The position numbers were made by a program, and so were the translations under genes. The notes below the pieces were generated by a model. That model ran no database searches. It saw only the letters and a program-made list of their open reading frames with translations, and was not told the origin of the DNA. From CAVVNN01 sp963749605 (lineage in GTDB: Bacteria > Actinomycetota > Thermoleophilia > Solirubrobacterales > 70-9), in assembly GCA_963749605.1 (NCBI GenBank), contig CAVVNN010000002.1, positions 496,001 through 560,000 on the forward strand: a stretch of 64,000 bases of DNA, given 5' to 3'. How positions within the stretch are numbered: position 1 is the first letter of the stretch; every line of letters begins with the position of its first letter. Of the stretch, positions 1-7,708 are shown one piece after another.

Positions 1-126
1 CCGATCGACACCGCGAATGGCATCGAGGGCGGAGAGGAAGTCGGCCCTGGGCATCCAAACGCCCCGCTCAGCGTCGCCAATCGCCGGCGGAGGCTCGCCG
101 ATGCCGTGGAAAGTGAAGTTGAACAT
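1..126 (-). CDS. Polysaccharide deacetylase, N-terminal fragment cut by the window edge
   Basis: The minus strand is open from an ATG at 126 to the window edge (42 codons). It reads MFNFTFHGIGEPP, then a W-x-P...F-x-x-x-L-D pattern, which matches the first strand of NodB-type polysaccharide deacetylases (typically [LF]TFHGIG[ED]P). The catalytic TFDDG motif would lie beyond the left edge. Such enzymes remove acetyl groups from N-acetylated cell-surface glycans. It is divergent from the acyltransferase at 395, so modification of surface polysaccharide is a sensible context. The call rests on only 42 residues; the rest of the gene is not visible. Confidence 0.65.
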   Translation of the reverse strand, partial: MFNFTFHGIGEPPPAIGDAERGVWMPRADFLSALDAIRGVDR

Positions 127-255
127 AGTGCCGCCCAACCAGCAACGACCCGGATCCCACCGTGCTTGCGATTGGGCTCGCCATGAGCGCAGGCGACGAG
201 CCGATTTGCGCTTGGACCGCAAGCTGGGCCAGCGCCTCGACGTTTTCTCGAAGAC

Positions 256-310
256 ACATGCCAAGGACCGTGCTAACACATGCCAAGGACCGTGCTAACA
301 GATGCCAAGG
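256..310. repeat. 22-bp tandem repeat, 2.5 copies
   Basis: The unit acatgccaaggaccgtgcta plus ac runs 256-277 and 278-299, and a partial third copy (agatgccaagg) runs 300-310. It lies between the divergent deacetylase and acyltransferase genes. The two full copies are identical, so this is a recent duplication or a binding-site array. The rest of 127-394 holds nothing I can name. Confidence 0.8.
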
Positions 311-394
311 TTTCATCGTAGGGACGGGGTTCAAGCAGGTCGACGCGGGAGCCGGCGCCGCGCGGGACCGGCGCGACGACCGGATCGGCCGACG

Positions 395-1054
395 GTGACG
401 GCGCGCGAGCTGTCGAGCGAAGAGGTGCGGACCGAGCGCATCACGCTGCCTCCGGCAACGCGCCCTCTACCGCGACGGGCGGTGGGCCGGGCGCGCCGAG
501 AGCTCGCCGCGATCTACTGGCGAAGACGCTTTGCCGCCTTCGGGCGGGGGTCGAGCCTCGCCTCGCCGAGCAGCGTTTGGCGACCCGAGGCGATCGCCAT
601 CGGCTCGCGAGTCGCGATCTGGCCCGGCTCTCGCCTCGAGGCGCTCGGCAATTCGCCCGAGGGCCGCAGGTTGATCTCGATCGGCGACGGTTGCAGCCTG
701 CAGACCTCGGCCCACATCGCCGCAGTGCGCTCGGTGACTATCGGCAGCAACGTCCTGGTCGGCTCCTACGTGCACATTACCGACCACGATCACGAGTACG
801 GCGATCCCGACTGGCCGCCGATACTGAACAGGCAGGTTCGCGCTGCGCCGGTTGCGATCGGGGACGGAGCGTGGCTGGGCGACCAGGTGATCGTCCTGCG
901 GGGGGTGTCGATCGGCGCCGGCGTCGTCGTCGGCGCCGCCAGCGTCGTCACGCGAGACGTGGCACCCTATACGGTCGTCGTCGGCGCACCGGCGAAGCCA
1001 GTTCGCCGCTACGACTTCGAGCGACGGGAGTGGGCGCGGTGTGAGCGGGGCTGA
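395..1054 (+). CDS. Acyltransferase of the left-handed beta-helix (hexapeptide repeat) family
   Basis: A 219-residue protein from a GTG at 395; the frame is open further upstream but that part is Arg-rich and non-conserved. The middle and C-terminus carry isoleucine-patch hexapeptide repeats (VTIGSNV, VAIGDGAWLGD, VSIGAGVVVGAASVVTRDV) and the family ending VVVGAPAKPVRRY. The HITDHDHEYGD segment holds the expected catalytic histidines. WbbJ/maltose O-acetyltransferase-like enzymes O-acetylate sugars of surface polysaccharides with acetyl-CoA. It sits next to an O-antigen ligase remnant and a deacetylase fragment, which supports a capsule or exopolysaccharide role. The substrate cannot be told from sequence. 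Confidence 0.85.
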   Translation: MTARELSSEEVRTERITLPPATRPLPRRAVGRARRELAAIYWRRRFAAFGRGSSLASPSSVWRPEAIAIGSRVAIWPGSRLEALGNSPEGRRLISIGDGCSLQTSAHIAAVRSVTIGSNVLVGSYVHITDHDHEYGDPDWPPILNRQVRAAPVAIGDGAWLGDQVIVLRGVSIGAGVVVGAASVVTRDVAPYTVVVGAPAKPVRRYDFERREWARCERG

Positions 1055-1134
1055 GCCGGTCAAGGGCAGCACCTCACGGTTCGGCTCCCAGTGCGAGCAC
1101 GAGTGGCTCCTCGTCGCCGCCCGTCGCGGCCGGG

Positions 1135-2559
1135 TTGACCGCCTTCCTGGCCTTCCGCAGCGGCGGCTTCTTCCCAGGAGCGACGAGCCTGGCGGCGGTC
1201 GAGGTCGCCATCCTGGCGGCGTTGTGGCTGGTGCTCGCGCGGCGACCGTTCGAGGGAGTGAGCACGCCGTTCTGCATGGCCGCGGTCGCGCTCGGCGGCC
1301 TCGCCCTCTGGACGCTGCTGTCGGCGACGTGGTCGGACTCCCTCGCTCGTGCGCTGCCGGAGTACACGCGCGCCCTGCTCTCCGCGCTGACGCTGGTGCC
1401 GTTCGGACTGATGTCGTTCGACGTCCGGCGCATTCGCTGAATGCTCTATGACCTGGCGACCGCGACGGTGGCGATCTGCGCCGCAGGGCTGATCGTCCGC
1501 ACGCTGCCGCCCCACGTGATCTTCGACCCGGCGCTGACGGAAAAGGACCGGATCGGATACCCGCTGACGTACTGGAACGCGCTCGGACTTGCAGCACCAG
1601 GGAGCCGTGGCCCGCTCGCGTGCTCGGGGCCGGAGCCGTGCCGCTCCTGACCCTGACGCTGTACTACACGTTCTCCCGCGGAGCGGCATGGGCGACCGTC
1701 GGCGCGGTGGCTGCATACCATCGCGACCCGTAAGCTCGCGCAGCACGTGCGCCGCGAGCAGGCTACGGGGCAGCCGCGGTGCCGCTGTTCGCCCTGACGC
1801 TGTTCTACACGCTCTCGCGCGGGGCTGGGCATCGTGGGCCTGGTGCTGCTGGTGATCGTGCTCGCGCTGATCCTCGGCGCGTTCGCCTTCCGCGCGCGGG
1901 GGCCGGACCGGGCGCTGTTCGCGGCGCTGCTGGCGGCGGGGCTGGCCTGGGCTGTGCATGCGGGCGTGGACTGGGACTGGCAGATGCCGGCGGTGACGCT
2001 GTGGTTCTTCGCGCTCGGGGGGGCGGCGCTGTCGCGCTCGCTGCGCCGCCGGCGGCGTCGTCACCGCACCGATATCAGGCAGTTCCTCGTGCGAGGCGGC
2101 GGGGTGGCGGCATGCGCTCTGGTGGCGATCCTCCCGACCCGCGTGGCTCTGTCCCAGGCGCAGCTCAACTCCGCGATCGGCGCGATGTATGCGGGGGATT
2201 GCCGACAGGCGCGGGATGACGCACATGGCTCGCTTTCGGACGTGAGCGAACGCCCGACTCCCTACACGGTCCTCGCCTATTGCGACATGGGCGAAGGCCG
2301 TTACCGCCCGGCGGTGGCGGCGATGGAGCAGGCTTTGCGCCGGGACCCCGGCAACTGGAACCTGTACTACGGCCTTGCCGTGGCCCGAGCTGGAGCCGGC
2401 CTGGATCCCCGACGAGCGGCGCGGACAGCGGCAAGGCTCAACCCACTCAGCCTTCTTGCGCAATCCGCGCCGAGGCGTTTTCGCGGCAGCAGCCCATCCG
2501 CTTGGCGGGCGGCTGCGCACAGCGCCGTCTTGATACCGCCGGGCCCGGGAGACCCGTGA
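1135..2559 (+). pseudogene. O-antigen ligase/Wzy-like gene, degraded and composite
   Basis: Pieces of one membrane-protein family lie in order in different frames. A hydrophobic N-terminus with an SATWSDS motif is followed by an in-frame TGA at 1438-1440. Next come IGYPLTYWNALGL near 1555-1590, a shifted LTLTLYYTFSRGA near 1640-1685, and a second version of the same motif (LTLFYTLSRGA) near 1785-1825. The C-terminal part (1834-2559) has GLVLLVIVLALILG, DWDWQMP and TPR-like repeats. The intact relative at 27132-29087 has all these blocks once and in frame. The duplicated YTxSRG block and the missing loops suggest fusion of two partial ligase copies followed by decay. No functional product is expected; the 3' TPR part (about 241 codons) is still open. 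Confidence 0.8.
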
Positions 2560-2677
2560 TGACCGGCTTGGCGCGGCGCCGGCGCGGTGGGAATCGCCGA
2601 TTCGGGGCGGTTGGAAATAGGTGCCATTCGGCGGCAAATGGGCGATTCAGCAGTCGATTCGATCTATCTTGGTTGCC

Positions 2678-3187
2678 ATGCGCAAGCTGGCGGTAATCCT
2701 CAGCACGTTTGCCTTGCTCGGCGCGGGCGCTGCCATAGCGGTCGCCGGGGGCGGCGGATCGACGGATTACGGCAACGCCGGGCACGATCAGTACCACGAA
2801 AAGCCTGGCTGCGGTCCCGACAAGACCGACGGGGTGGCCGGCAACAGCGGACGGCATGACGGCCAGCCGCCGAAGGACGACGATCGCGGCGACTGCCCCA
2901 ATCCCCCGGGCCAATGCGACCACAGCCACTTCAGCAGCTTCTACTTCACCGGTGGCTCCAGCCAAAACGACGACTGCGGGGACGGCTGCGACAGCCATCA
3001 CTACAGCAGCTTCACCACCAACGGCTCGAGCTCCGACGGAGACAACCAGGACAACTGCGGGAACTGCGACAACAACCACTACAGCTCCAATAGCCAGGGC
3101 AATCAGGGCAAAGGTGGCGACAGCAGCAAAGACGACTGCAACTCCTCCTCCTCAACCGTCTCGCCGGTTGAGCCGAGCCGGGCCTAG
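2678..3187 (+). CDS. Secreted low-complexity Cys/His/Asp/Asn-rich repeat protein
   Basis: A 169-residue protein with a clear signal peptide (MRKLAVILSTFALLGAGAAIAVA). The mature part is rich in Asp, Asn, Ser, Gly and Cys and has about three imperfect repeats of 26-28 residues, each containing C-D-x-x-H-[FY]-S-S and ending in a Cys pair. The ATG at 2678 is chosen because a TATCTT hexamer (2665-2670) ends 7 nt before it. The 3' end holds an 8-bp inverted repeat (3151-3158 with 3165-3172, 6-nt loop) that may end transcription. No family is recognised. The spaced Cys and His suggest metal binding or disulfide crosslinking, which is inference only. Confidence 0.7.
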   Translation: MRKLAVILSTFALLGAGAAIAVAGGGGSTDYGNAGHDQYHEKPGCGPDKTDGVAGNSGRHDGQPPKDDDRGDCPNPPGQCDHSHFSSFYFTGGSSQNDDCGDGCDSHHYSSFTTNGSSSDGDNQDNCGNCDNNHYSSNSQGNQGKGGDSSKDDCNSSSSTVSPVEPSRA

Positions 3188-3405
3188 CGCCGTCAGATCC
3201 TCAAGCGTCTCGTTCGGCTCCCCTCCCCGACACTAAACAGCCGCGACGGTTCGCCGGGGGAGAAAGTTTGCTCGCCAGGGCTTTGACCTGGCGCAGAACA
3301 CGTGATCCAGGAGGCAGTCCATAGCGGTCCGCGCCGCTGCTTGGGGGCAGGAAGCCGGGGCGTTCAGTGGCGGTCCGACCCGTCCTCCGCTCCCCCCTGC
3401 TGCAC
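3188..3405. other. Intergenic stretch between the secreted protein gene and the first palindrome
   Basis: No gene is seen here. Downstream of the secreted-protein gene the sequence holds short G-rich runs and then the palindrome at 3406. The last part, from about 3395 on, is shared with the region upstream of 9052. Confidence 0.4.
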
Positions 3406-3448
3406 GCGCATCAAGTTCTGGTCCTATTTGGACCAAAACGCGATGCGC
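3406..3448 (+). repeat. Palindromic element, family A, copy 1
   Basis: The element begins GCGCATCAAG and ends CGCGATGCGC, with a TGGTCC/GGACCA stem around a tattt loop. Close relatives lie at 8905-8946 (stem GTTTTGGG/CCCAAAAC) and 61387-61427. In copies 1 and 2 it stands about 100 bp upstream of a coiled-coil membrane protein gene. Confidence 0.75.
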
Positions 3449-3498
3449 ATCTCCCCCAGCCCCCGCCGCGCGGCCTTTCGCGCGGCAACTTTTGCAGT

Positions 3499-3553
3499 CC
3501 CGGCACGTTCAGCGCGCCACAGACAACACGTTTCCCTCTAGCCTGCCATCATC
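3499..3553 (+). promoter_or_regulatory. Conserved upstream block and promoter of microprotein gene 1
   Basis: This block (cggcac, then ttcagcgcgccacagacaac and an acgtttcc tail) precedes all three coiled-coil microprotein genes almost unchanged: 3499-3553, about 8997-9051 and about 11915-11969. It ends with TAGCCT (3539-3544) 9 nt before the start codon. Copies 1 and 2 share a longer upstream stretch from about 3395 and 8895. Confidence 0.65.
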
Positions 3554-3793
3554 ATGGAGGCGATGAGGGACAAATGGTCGGATGAGCGGATGGATGACCT
3601 CAACGACAGGGTCGGTGACCTCGGTCGCCGCATGGACGAAGGCTTCAACCGCCTCCACGAGGATCTGCGGTCCCTGCGAGCGGAAACCAGGGCTGAGATC
3701 GGGTCGCTGCATCGTCTCATCCTCCAGGTCGCCGGCGGCATGTTTGCCACCTTCGCGATCGGCTTCGCCGGCCTGATCGCCACCCGGCTGTAG
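3554..3793 (+). CDS. Coiled-coil protein with C-terminal membrane segment, copy 1
   Basis: A 79-residue protein beginning MEAMRDKWSDERMDDL, followed by a heptad-like helical stretch (LRSLRAETRAEIGSLHRL) and one C-terminal membrane segment (FATFAIGFAGLIATRL). Paralogues lie at 9052 and 11970; all share the first 16 residues and the tail but differ in coiled-coil length (79, 90 and 133 aa). The likely arrangement is a tail-anchored, multimerising helix. Shape is similar to XhlA-like or other actinobacterial hypothetical tail-anchored proteins, but no function is known to me. An alternative start is the ATG at 3560, though GGAGG would then be only 2 nt away. Confidence 0.75.
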   Translation: MEAMRDKWSDERMDDLNDRVGDLGRRMDEGFNRLHEDLRSLRAETRAEIGSLHRLILQVAGGMFATFAIGFAGLIATRL

Positions 3794-3912
3794 CCGTCTC
3801 GCCCCCTTACGAGGTCCCGAATCCCGTGACCGGGCCCCTCCGGCTCCCGCACTGGGCGGGGCTCCACAAGCAGGCCTCCGGTTACCGTCGGCAGGCGCGC
3901 GTCCTTTGCGGG

Positions 3913-3931
3913 GCGCATCAGGTTGATGCGC
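3913..3931. promoter_or_regulatory. Perfect 19-bp inverted repeat, likely antitoxin operator
   Basis: GCGCATCA (3913-3920) and TGATGCGC (3924-3931) are perfect 8-bp arms with a 3-nt centre. The repeat directly abuts the TACTCT -10 hexamer (3932-3937) of the vapB-like gene, where a bound antitoxin would block RNA polymerase. This fits autoregulation of a type II toxin-antitoxin pair. Confidence 0.65.
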
Positions 3932-3943
3932 TACTCTGATCTC

Positions 3944-4255
3944 ATGGCAACGAAGCAGCGAAGCCGACCGAGCCGCGCCAGCGCACCCCGCCGGCAGGGG
4001 CGCCGCACCACCCTGCGGGTGCCCGCGACTCTTGAGCCCGAGCTCTCGAAGACGGCTCGCGAGCTGGGAACGAGCGAGAACGATGCGCTTGTTCACCTGG
4101 CACAGATCGGCGCCGACGCAGCCCAGCGCCGCCGCGCCCAGCGCAAGGTCATAGCCAAACGCCACGCCGCGGTGGCGGCCTCGGCACGCTCCGGCGCCGA
4201 GGACTTCCCCTCGCCGCAGGAGATGCGCGAGGCGATCCTCACCGACCGCACCTGA
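3944..4255 (+). CDS. Antitoxin-like DNA-binding protein of a VapBC-type pair
   Basis: A 103-residue basic protein. TTLRVPATLEPELSKTARELGTSENDALVHLAQIGADAA resembles a ribbon-helix-helix core (strand, then two helices), followed by an Arg/Lys helix and an acidic tail that could wrap the toxin. The ATG at 3944 is chosen because TACTCT ends 6 nt before it and the operator-like repeat lies immediately upstream; an earlier ATG exists but would lie inside that promoter. The PIN-domain gene follows after 10 bp. Role: neutralises the toxin and represses its own promoter, inferred from context and family. Confidence 0.65.
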   Translation: MATKQRSRPSRASAPRRQGRRTTLRVPATLEPELSKTARELGTSENDALVHLAQIGADAAQRRRAQRKVIAKRHAAVAASARSGAEDFPSPQEMREAILTDRT

Positions 4256-4265
4256 GCGCTCGCCG

Positions 4266-4773
4266 ATGGCGGTCTGGGACACCTCGGTCGCCTCCGGCCT
4301 GCATCCCGACAGCCCGCTCTTCGAGTTGGCTAGCGCAGACGCGTTCTCGGCCGAGCCGATCCTCCTCGCCTCCCCGACCGTGCAGGAGATCGCCTTCGGC
4401 CTGCAGCGCAAAGCGCCCGCAGACCCCAAGTTCCAGACTGCGCTGCACTGGTTCACAGAAATCCTCGACGCCGGTGTGCTGGGCGTGCTGTCACTGAGCT
4501 GGGAGGCGGCGCTGCTCGCCGGTCGGTTGCGCGCAGCGCACCCGACGCCTCCCACCCCCGCCCGCTCGCAGCGCTCGCGCGGCACCAAGCCCGAGCGACG
4601 CGTCGCCTGGGTGACCGACATCCAGATCGCGGCGAGCGCCTGGCTGGCGGGCGAGTCCGTCCACACAACGGATCAAGCTCACTTCGAGTCTGCTCGGCAA
4701 CGCCATCGCCGACCTTCATCCCGGCGAGGGCACGCTCGGAGTTCTGCCCCCACCCGCGCTGGATCGCAGCTGA
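4266..4773 (+). CDS. PIN-domain toxin (VapC-like), frameshifted near 4690
   Basis: The N-terminus MAVWDTSVASGL matches the PIN strand with its first catalytic Asp. A conserved Glu follows in SPTVQEIAFGL, and the C-terminal acidic site is in TDIQIAASAWLAGE...TTDQAHFE. After HFE at about 4690 the frame breaks. In the next frame a natural ending follows (LLGNAIADLHPGEGTLGVL...) to a TGA at 4771-4773; the uncorrected frame runs to 4823 with unlikely Arg-rich sequence. One extra base explains it. PIN toxins are Mg2+-dependent RNases cleaving tRNA, rRNA or mRNA. It is probably a working toxin if the extra base is an assembly error, otherwise a broken one. Confidence 0.65.
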
Positions 4774-4792
4774 GCAACCACTGCGCCGGGTG

Positions 4793-5872
4793 TCAGCCAG
4801 GCCGCGGTGCTCTGAACTTCTGAGCGACGTTCGGATCGCCATTTGGGTCCTGAATCAGCCCGCCGCCGATCGTCACTCCCGTCAGCTTCGCACCACGAGG
4901 GAGCCGCGGGAGGCATAGGTCATGCATGTTGTCGGCGTTGAACGAGTTCGCATGATCGTGGAGATCGGCGACATCGAGCGGGGCTACTGCGACGATCTTG
5001 CCGTTCGGCAGTTTGTAGATGGCGCGGTAGGACGCGACAACGGGAGCGCCAACCTCGGCACCCGTGGGGTAGGCCGTGAGCCCGTTGGACCACATCACGC
5101 GTACGAAGGTCTTGCCGACCGTGCAACGGTTGGCGTCACCGCGGTAGATCGCAGGCGTGAGCGTCCACGCGTCCACGATGTACGGGCCTCCGGACAGCGG
5201 CTCTACCTTGGCCTTCGACAAGGGCGGGATCTGCCTCCATCGAATCGCTCCGGGGGCCCTGCCCTGCAGCGCCCCGACAACGCGAATCGCAACCGGCGTC
5301 GGGCCGCTCACCGAGTCCCCGAAGTCGCCGATCAGATTCACCGTCTGAGCCTCGTCCGACTCGTCCGGCGGGAACTGAAGCGCGCAGGTCGGGGTCGCGA
5401 TACTTCCATCGCTTCGCACGACTCGGAAGTCCGTGGTCTGAATCGATGAGCGACGGATGAACCAGTTGAAGGTGACGGGGATGTTGTCGAGACCCTGTTC
5501 GCCGCTCGGACAGCCGACCGCGTTGTCGGTACCCCACGACGCGCTCAGGATTCTCGCCTCAGGACGCGCGATCGAGCCAGCTCCGGTGGCCGTCGTGGGC
5601 AGCGTGCACGACGAGGAGAACTGCTCCAAGCGCTGCGAAGGCATACCCGGGCAGGCGACGCACTGAGGGCCTCTCAGGGACAAGCATCCGGATGAGCGTA
5701 GCTCTCGCAAGGCTTCCGGATCCCCAGGCGAAGCGTGAGTCCGGGGTCCGGCACTGGTCCGAGATCCAGATGAGTGCACGTCGTCCAAAGGAAGCGTCTG
5801 AAGCGGAAACTTGATGCGTTCAGGAGCCGGCGCCTCGATGACGGCTGTTGCAGCGCGAGGAAAGAAGGCCAT
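4793..5872 (-). CDS. Hypothetical protein, probably exported
   Basis: The conserved-looking part begins at about residue 100 of the longest frame (ARILSASWGTDNAVGCPSG) and runs to the end, with many Trp, Pro and Cys residues (VTFNWFIRRSS, GPYIVDAWTLTPAIYRGD, NSFNADNMHDLCLPRLPRG). The composition looks like a folded extracytoplasmic domain. The true start is unclear: the frame is open to 5872, but the first 75 residues look non-coding and an ATG at 5647 (MPSQRLEQFSSS) is an alternative. No domain is recognised and no function is proposed. It converges on the PIN toxin gene. Confidence 0.55.
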   Translation of the reverse strand: MAFFPRAATAVIEAPAPERIKFPLQTLPLDDVHSSGSRTSAGPRTHASPGDPEALRELRSSGCLSLRGPQCVACPGMPSQRLEQFSSSCTLPTTATGAGSIARPEARILSASWGTDNAVGCPSGEQGLDNIPVTFNWFIRRSSIQTTDFRVVRSDGSIATPTCALQFPPDESDEAQTVNLIGDFGDSVSGPTPVAIRVVGALQGRAPGAIRWRQIPPLSKAKVEPLSGGPYIVDAWTLTPAIYRGDANRCTVGKTFVRVMWSNGLTAYPTGAEVGAPVVASYRAIYKLPNGKIVAVAPLDVADLHDHANSFNADNMHDLCLPRLPRGAKLTGVTIGGGLIQDPNGDPNVAQKFRAPRPG

Positions 5873-6084
5873 CGAAGAGATCGCGGCCCCTTGACCCCGA
5901 GGTTGCGGCCCTCTCGCTTGTGCTGAGCCCGGTGGTGGGCCCTCCCCCCGCCTGGTCCGGCCGGCCTCAAAGGGCTCTTCTCACGCCCGAGCGTCTTCGA
6001 GTAGCGCCGGGGCTCGGTGGCCTACTCGGCAAGCAACTCGTCCGGATTGCGAGCCGCGTCCCGGATAACGTCGCGTCGGTCCTC

Positions 6085-6097
6085 TATAATTAACGAT
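6085..6097 (+). promoter_or_regulatory. Consensus -10 (TATAAT) of the AbiE operon
   Basis: TATAAT at 6085-6090 is followed by 7 nt (taacgat) and the ATG at 6098. This is the best -10 match in the window, and its spacing predicts a leaderless transcript starting at the ATG. Confidence 0.7.
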
Positions 6098-6802
6098 ATG
6101 GACACTATGTCTGGAGCAGAGTTGGCCCGTGAGCTCGGCACCTCTGTGCCACGGATTACCCGTGCCGTCGAACGATTGGGAATCGACGCTCGGCAAGCAG
6201 GTGGGCGGCTTGCTCTCACTCGGCGCCAGGCGGATCGTGTGCGCCGCGCGCTGGGCGTGACGCCACGGGTAGACGGCTTGACACGACCCGAGACGGTGGT
6301 TCTGGCGGCGCTGAGGAGCGCTCCTTTCGGGCTCGTTTCAGCACGGGCGACGGCCCGACGAAGCGGTCTGTCTCCGACCTCTGCGGGGCGTGCCCTGAAG
6401 TCGCTCCTTGCGAAGAAGCTGGTCGAGCAAACAAGCGAGGTGATCGCGGCTGGTCGGGCTCGCGAGATGAAGGTTTGGCGTGCCAACCCAATGCACCCTC
6501 GCTGGCCGGCTCTTGACCCGGTTCTCGCTCGGGTCAAGCCGCCAGAGCATCCCAAGCCGGTCGCGAAGCGTGTGCCACGGCGTTTGCGCCATCTCTTCTG
6601 GAACACCGCCGAGAGTCAGCTCGACGTGCGTCGTGCGGGTGCCTACATCGCCAGGCGCTTGCTGCGGACGATGGACATACAAGGTCTCGCGTGGGGAGCG
6701 CAAGCGCTGAAGCCCGAGGATTGGGAGCAGGGGGCCAGGGCCCGCGGGCTCGATCCAAAGGTCAAGCGGCTCGCTCACAACCTTGCGCAGGCACTCCGAT
6801 GA
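6098..6802 (+). CDS. AbiEi-type antitoxin / winged-helix transcriptional regulator
   Basis: A 234-residue protein. The N-terminus (SGAELARELGTSVPRITRAVERLGI) is a helix-turn-helix. A second winged helix follows at about 60-115 (VVLAALRSAPFGLVSARATARRSGLSPTSAGRALKSLL), then a basic C-terminal domain. It overlaps the AbiEii-type nucleotidyltransferase gene by 4 bp (ATGA), the usual antitoxin-first arrangement of AbiE type IV systems. In that family the antitoxin represses its promoter and blocks the toxin's effect. The start at 6098 is set by TATAAT 7 nt upstream; the frame extends upstream but lacks signals. Confidence 0.75.
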   Translation: MDTMSGAELARELGTSVPRITRAVERLGIDARQAGGRLALTRRQADRVRRALGVTPRVDGLTRPETVVLAALRSAPFGLVSARATARRSGLSPTSAGRALKSLLAKKLVEQTSEVIAAGRAREMKVWRANPMHPRWPALDPVLARVKPPEHPKPVAKRVPRRLRHLFWNTAESQLDVRRAGAYIARRLLRTMDIQGLAWGAQALKPEDWEQGARARGLDPKVKRLAHNLAQALR

Positions 6803-7494
6803 GTGGTCGTGGGCAAGGACCATCTGCTCACCAAAACACCGTGCCTCGATTGCCTGATCGTGTTCGTCGCGTTCTGCCAGCGGACACGGCCAAGGCTTGG
6901 CTGACGCTCGCCCCGCACCTTCCGAAGGGGCTCTATCTTGGCGGCGGCACTGCAGTCGCTGTGCATCTCGGCCATCGTGAGAGCCGTGATCTGGACTTCT
7001 TCTTCGATCGGACGGTCGACTTGGGCAAACTCAAGGACCTGATCGGTGGATTGGGCACTTTCGCCATCACGCATGAGTCAGAGGGGACGCTGAAGGGCCT
7101 CTTCGGCGCCACCAAGGTCGAGATCTTCGATGCAACTCAGCTCAGGCGGCTGGCCAAGCCGACGAGTGTCGCTGGACTCCGCATCGCCAGCCTTCAGGAC
7201 TTGATGGCGATGAAGATCAAGGTCATGGCTGAGCGCGGTGAGATGCGCGACTACTTTGACGTCAAGGCAATCGACGAGAACGGAGCAGTCTCTGTCGAGG
7301 AGGGCATCGAGCTCTACGTCAAACGCTACGACCTCAACCCGAACAGCGACGCCCTTCCTCACCTTTACCGGGCGATGGGCGATCTGAGCGATGTCGAAGT
7401 CGACGAGTCGCTTCCGATCGGCATGGCTGAGCTACAAAAGTGGTGGAGCAAGCGTCAAGCCCAGGTGCTTCGAAACTCAAATCGCTTCAGCTAA
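6799..7494 (+). CDS. AbiEii/AbiGii-family nucleotidyltransferase toxin
   Basis: A 231-residue protein with the signature LYLGGGTAVAVHLGHRESRDLDFFF (GG-T-A near 50, R-S-x-D-L-D-F near 65). The helical part around LRIASLQDLMAMKIKVMAERGEMRDYFDV carries the conserved MK-x-K and RD-x-x-D residues of the family. AbiEii enzymes transfer nucleotides, some to tRNA 3' ends, and stop growth during phage infection. The start overlaps the upstream antitoxin stop (ATGA), implying translational coupling. All expected motifs are present, so it is probably active. Confidence 0.85.
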   Translation: MSGRGQGPSAHQNTVPRLPDRVRRVLPADTAKAWLTLAPHLPKGLYLGGGTAVAVHLGHRESRDLDFFFDRTVDLGKLKDLIGGLGTFAITHESEGTLKGLFGATKVEIFDATQLRRLAKPTSVAGLRIASLQDLMAMKIKVMAERGEMRDYFDVKAIDENGAVSVEEGIELYVKRYDLNPNSDALPHLYRAMGDLSDVEVDESLPIGMAELQKWWSKRQAQVLRNSNRFS

Positions 7495-7578
7495 TGGCAA
7501 GCTGAGCCCCAGCTCCGCGCAGAGCGGGGAAGCGGGCCCGCTCGAAATCGAGAACCCGTCCCGGCTCGGCACGCTGGA

Positions 7579-7606
7579 CGTGGCGATCCGCGCCGCGGCC
7601 TGAAGA
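7579..7606 (+). pseudogene. 3' remnant of a DUF2283-like gene, inverted relative to the intact copy
   Basis: The plus strand reads ...DVAIRAAA and stop. The same C-terminus and nearly the same DNA end the minus-strand gene at 7709-7735, so the two form an inverted repeat of about 28 bp around roughly 100 bp. It is probably the tail of a lost second copy. The rest of 7495-7708 holds only another short repeat (about 7624-7652) that matches the 3' end of the secreted protein gene at 3165-3192. Confidence 0.45.
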
Positions 7607-7708
7607 GCAGAATCTCCCGCCGGCTCGCCGGTTGAGCTGAGCCGGGCCTAGCGCGGCTCGTCCCACAGGCCGCGCGGGGGGCTCGTCCCCATCTCCGCTC
7701 GACGGCTA

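Noticed and set aside
68..334. Minus-strand frame starting in the 22-bp repeat, suggestive of a transposase
   Set aside because: No transposase motifs; the adjacent frame gives the opening of a polysaccharide deacetylase, which is more convincing.
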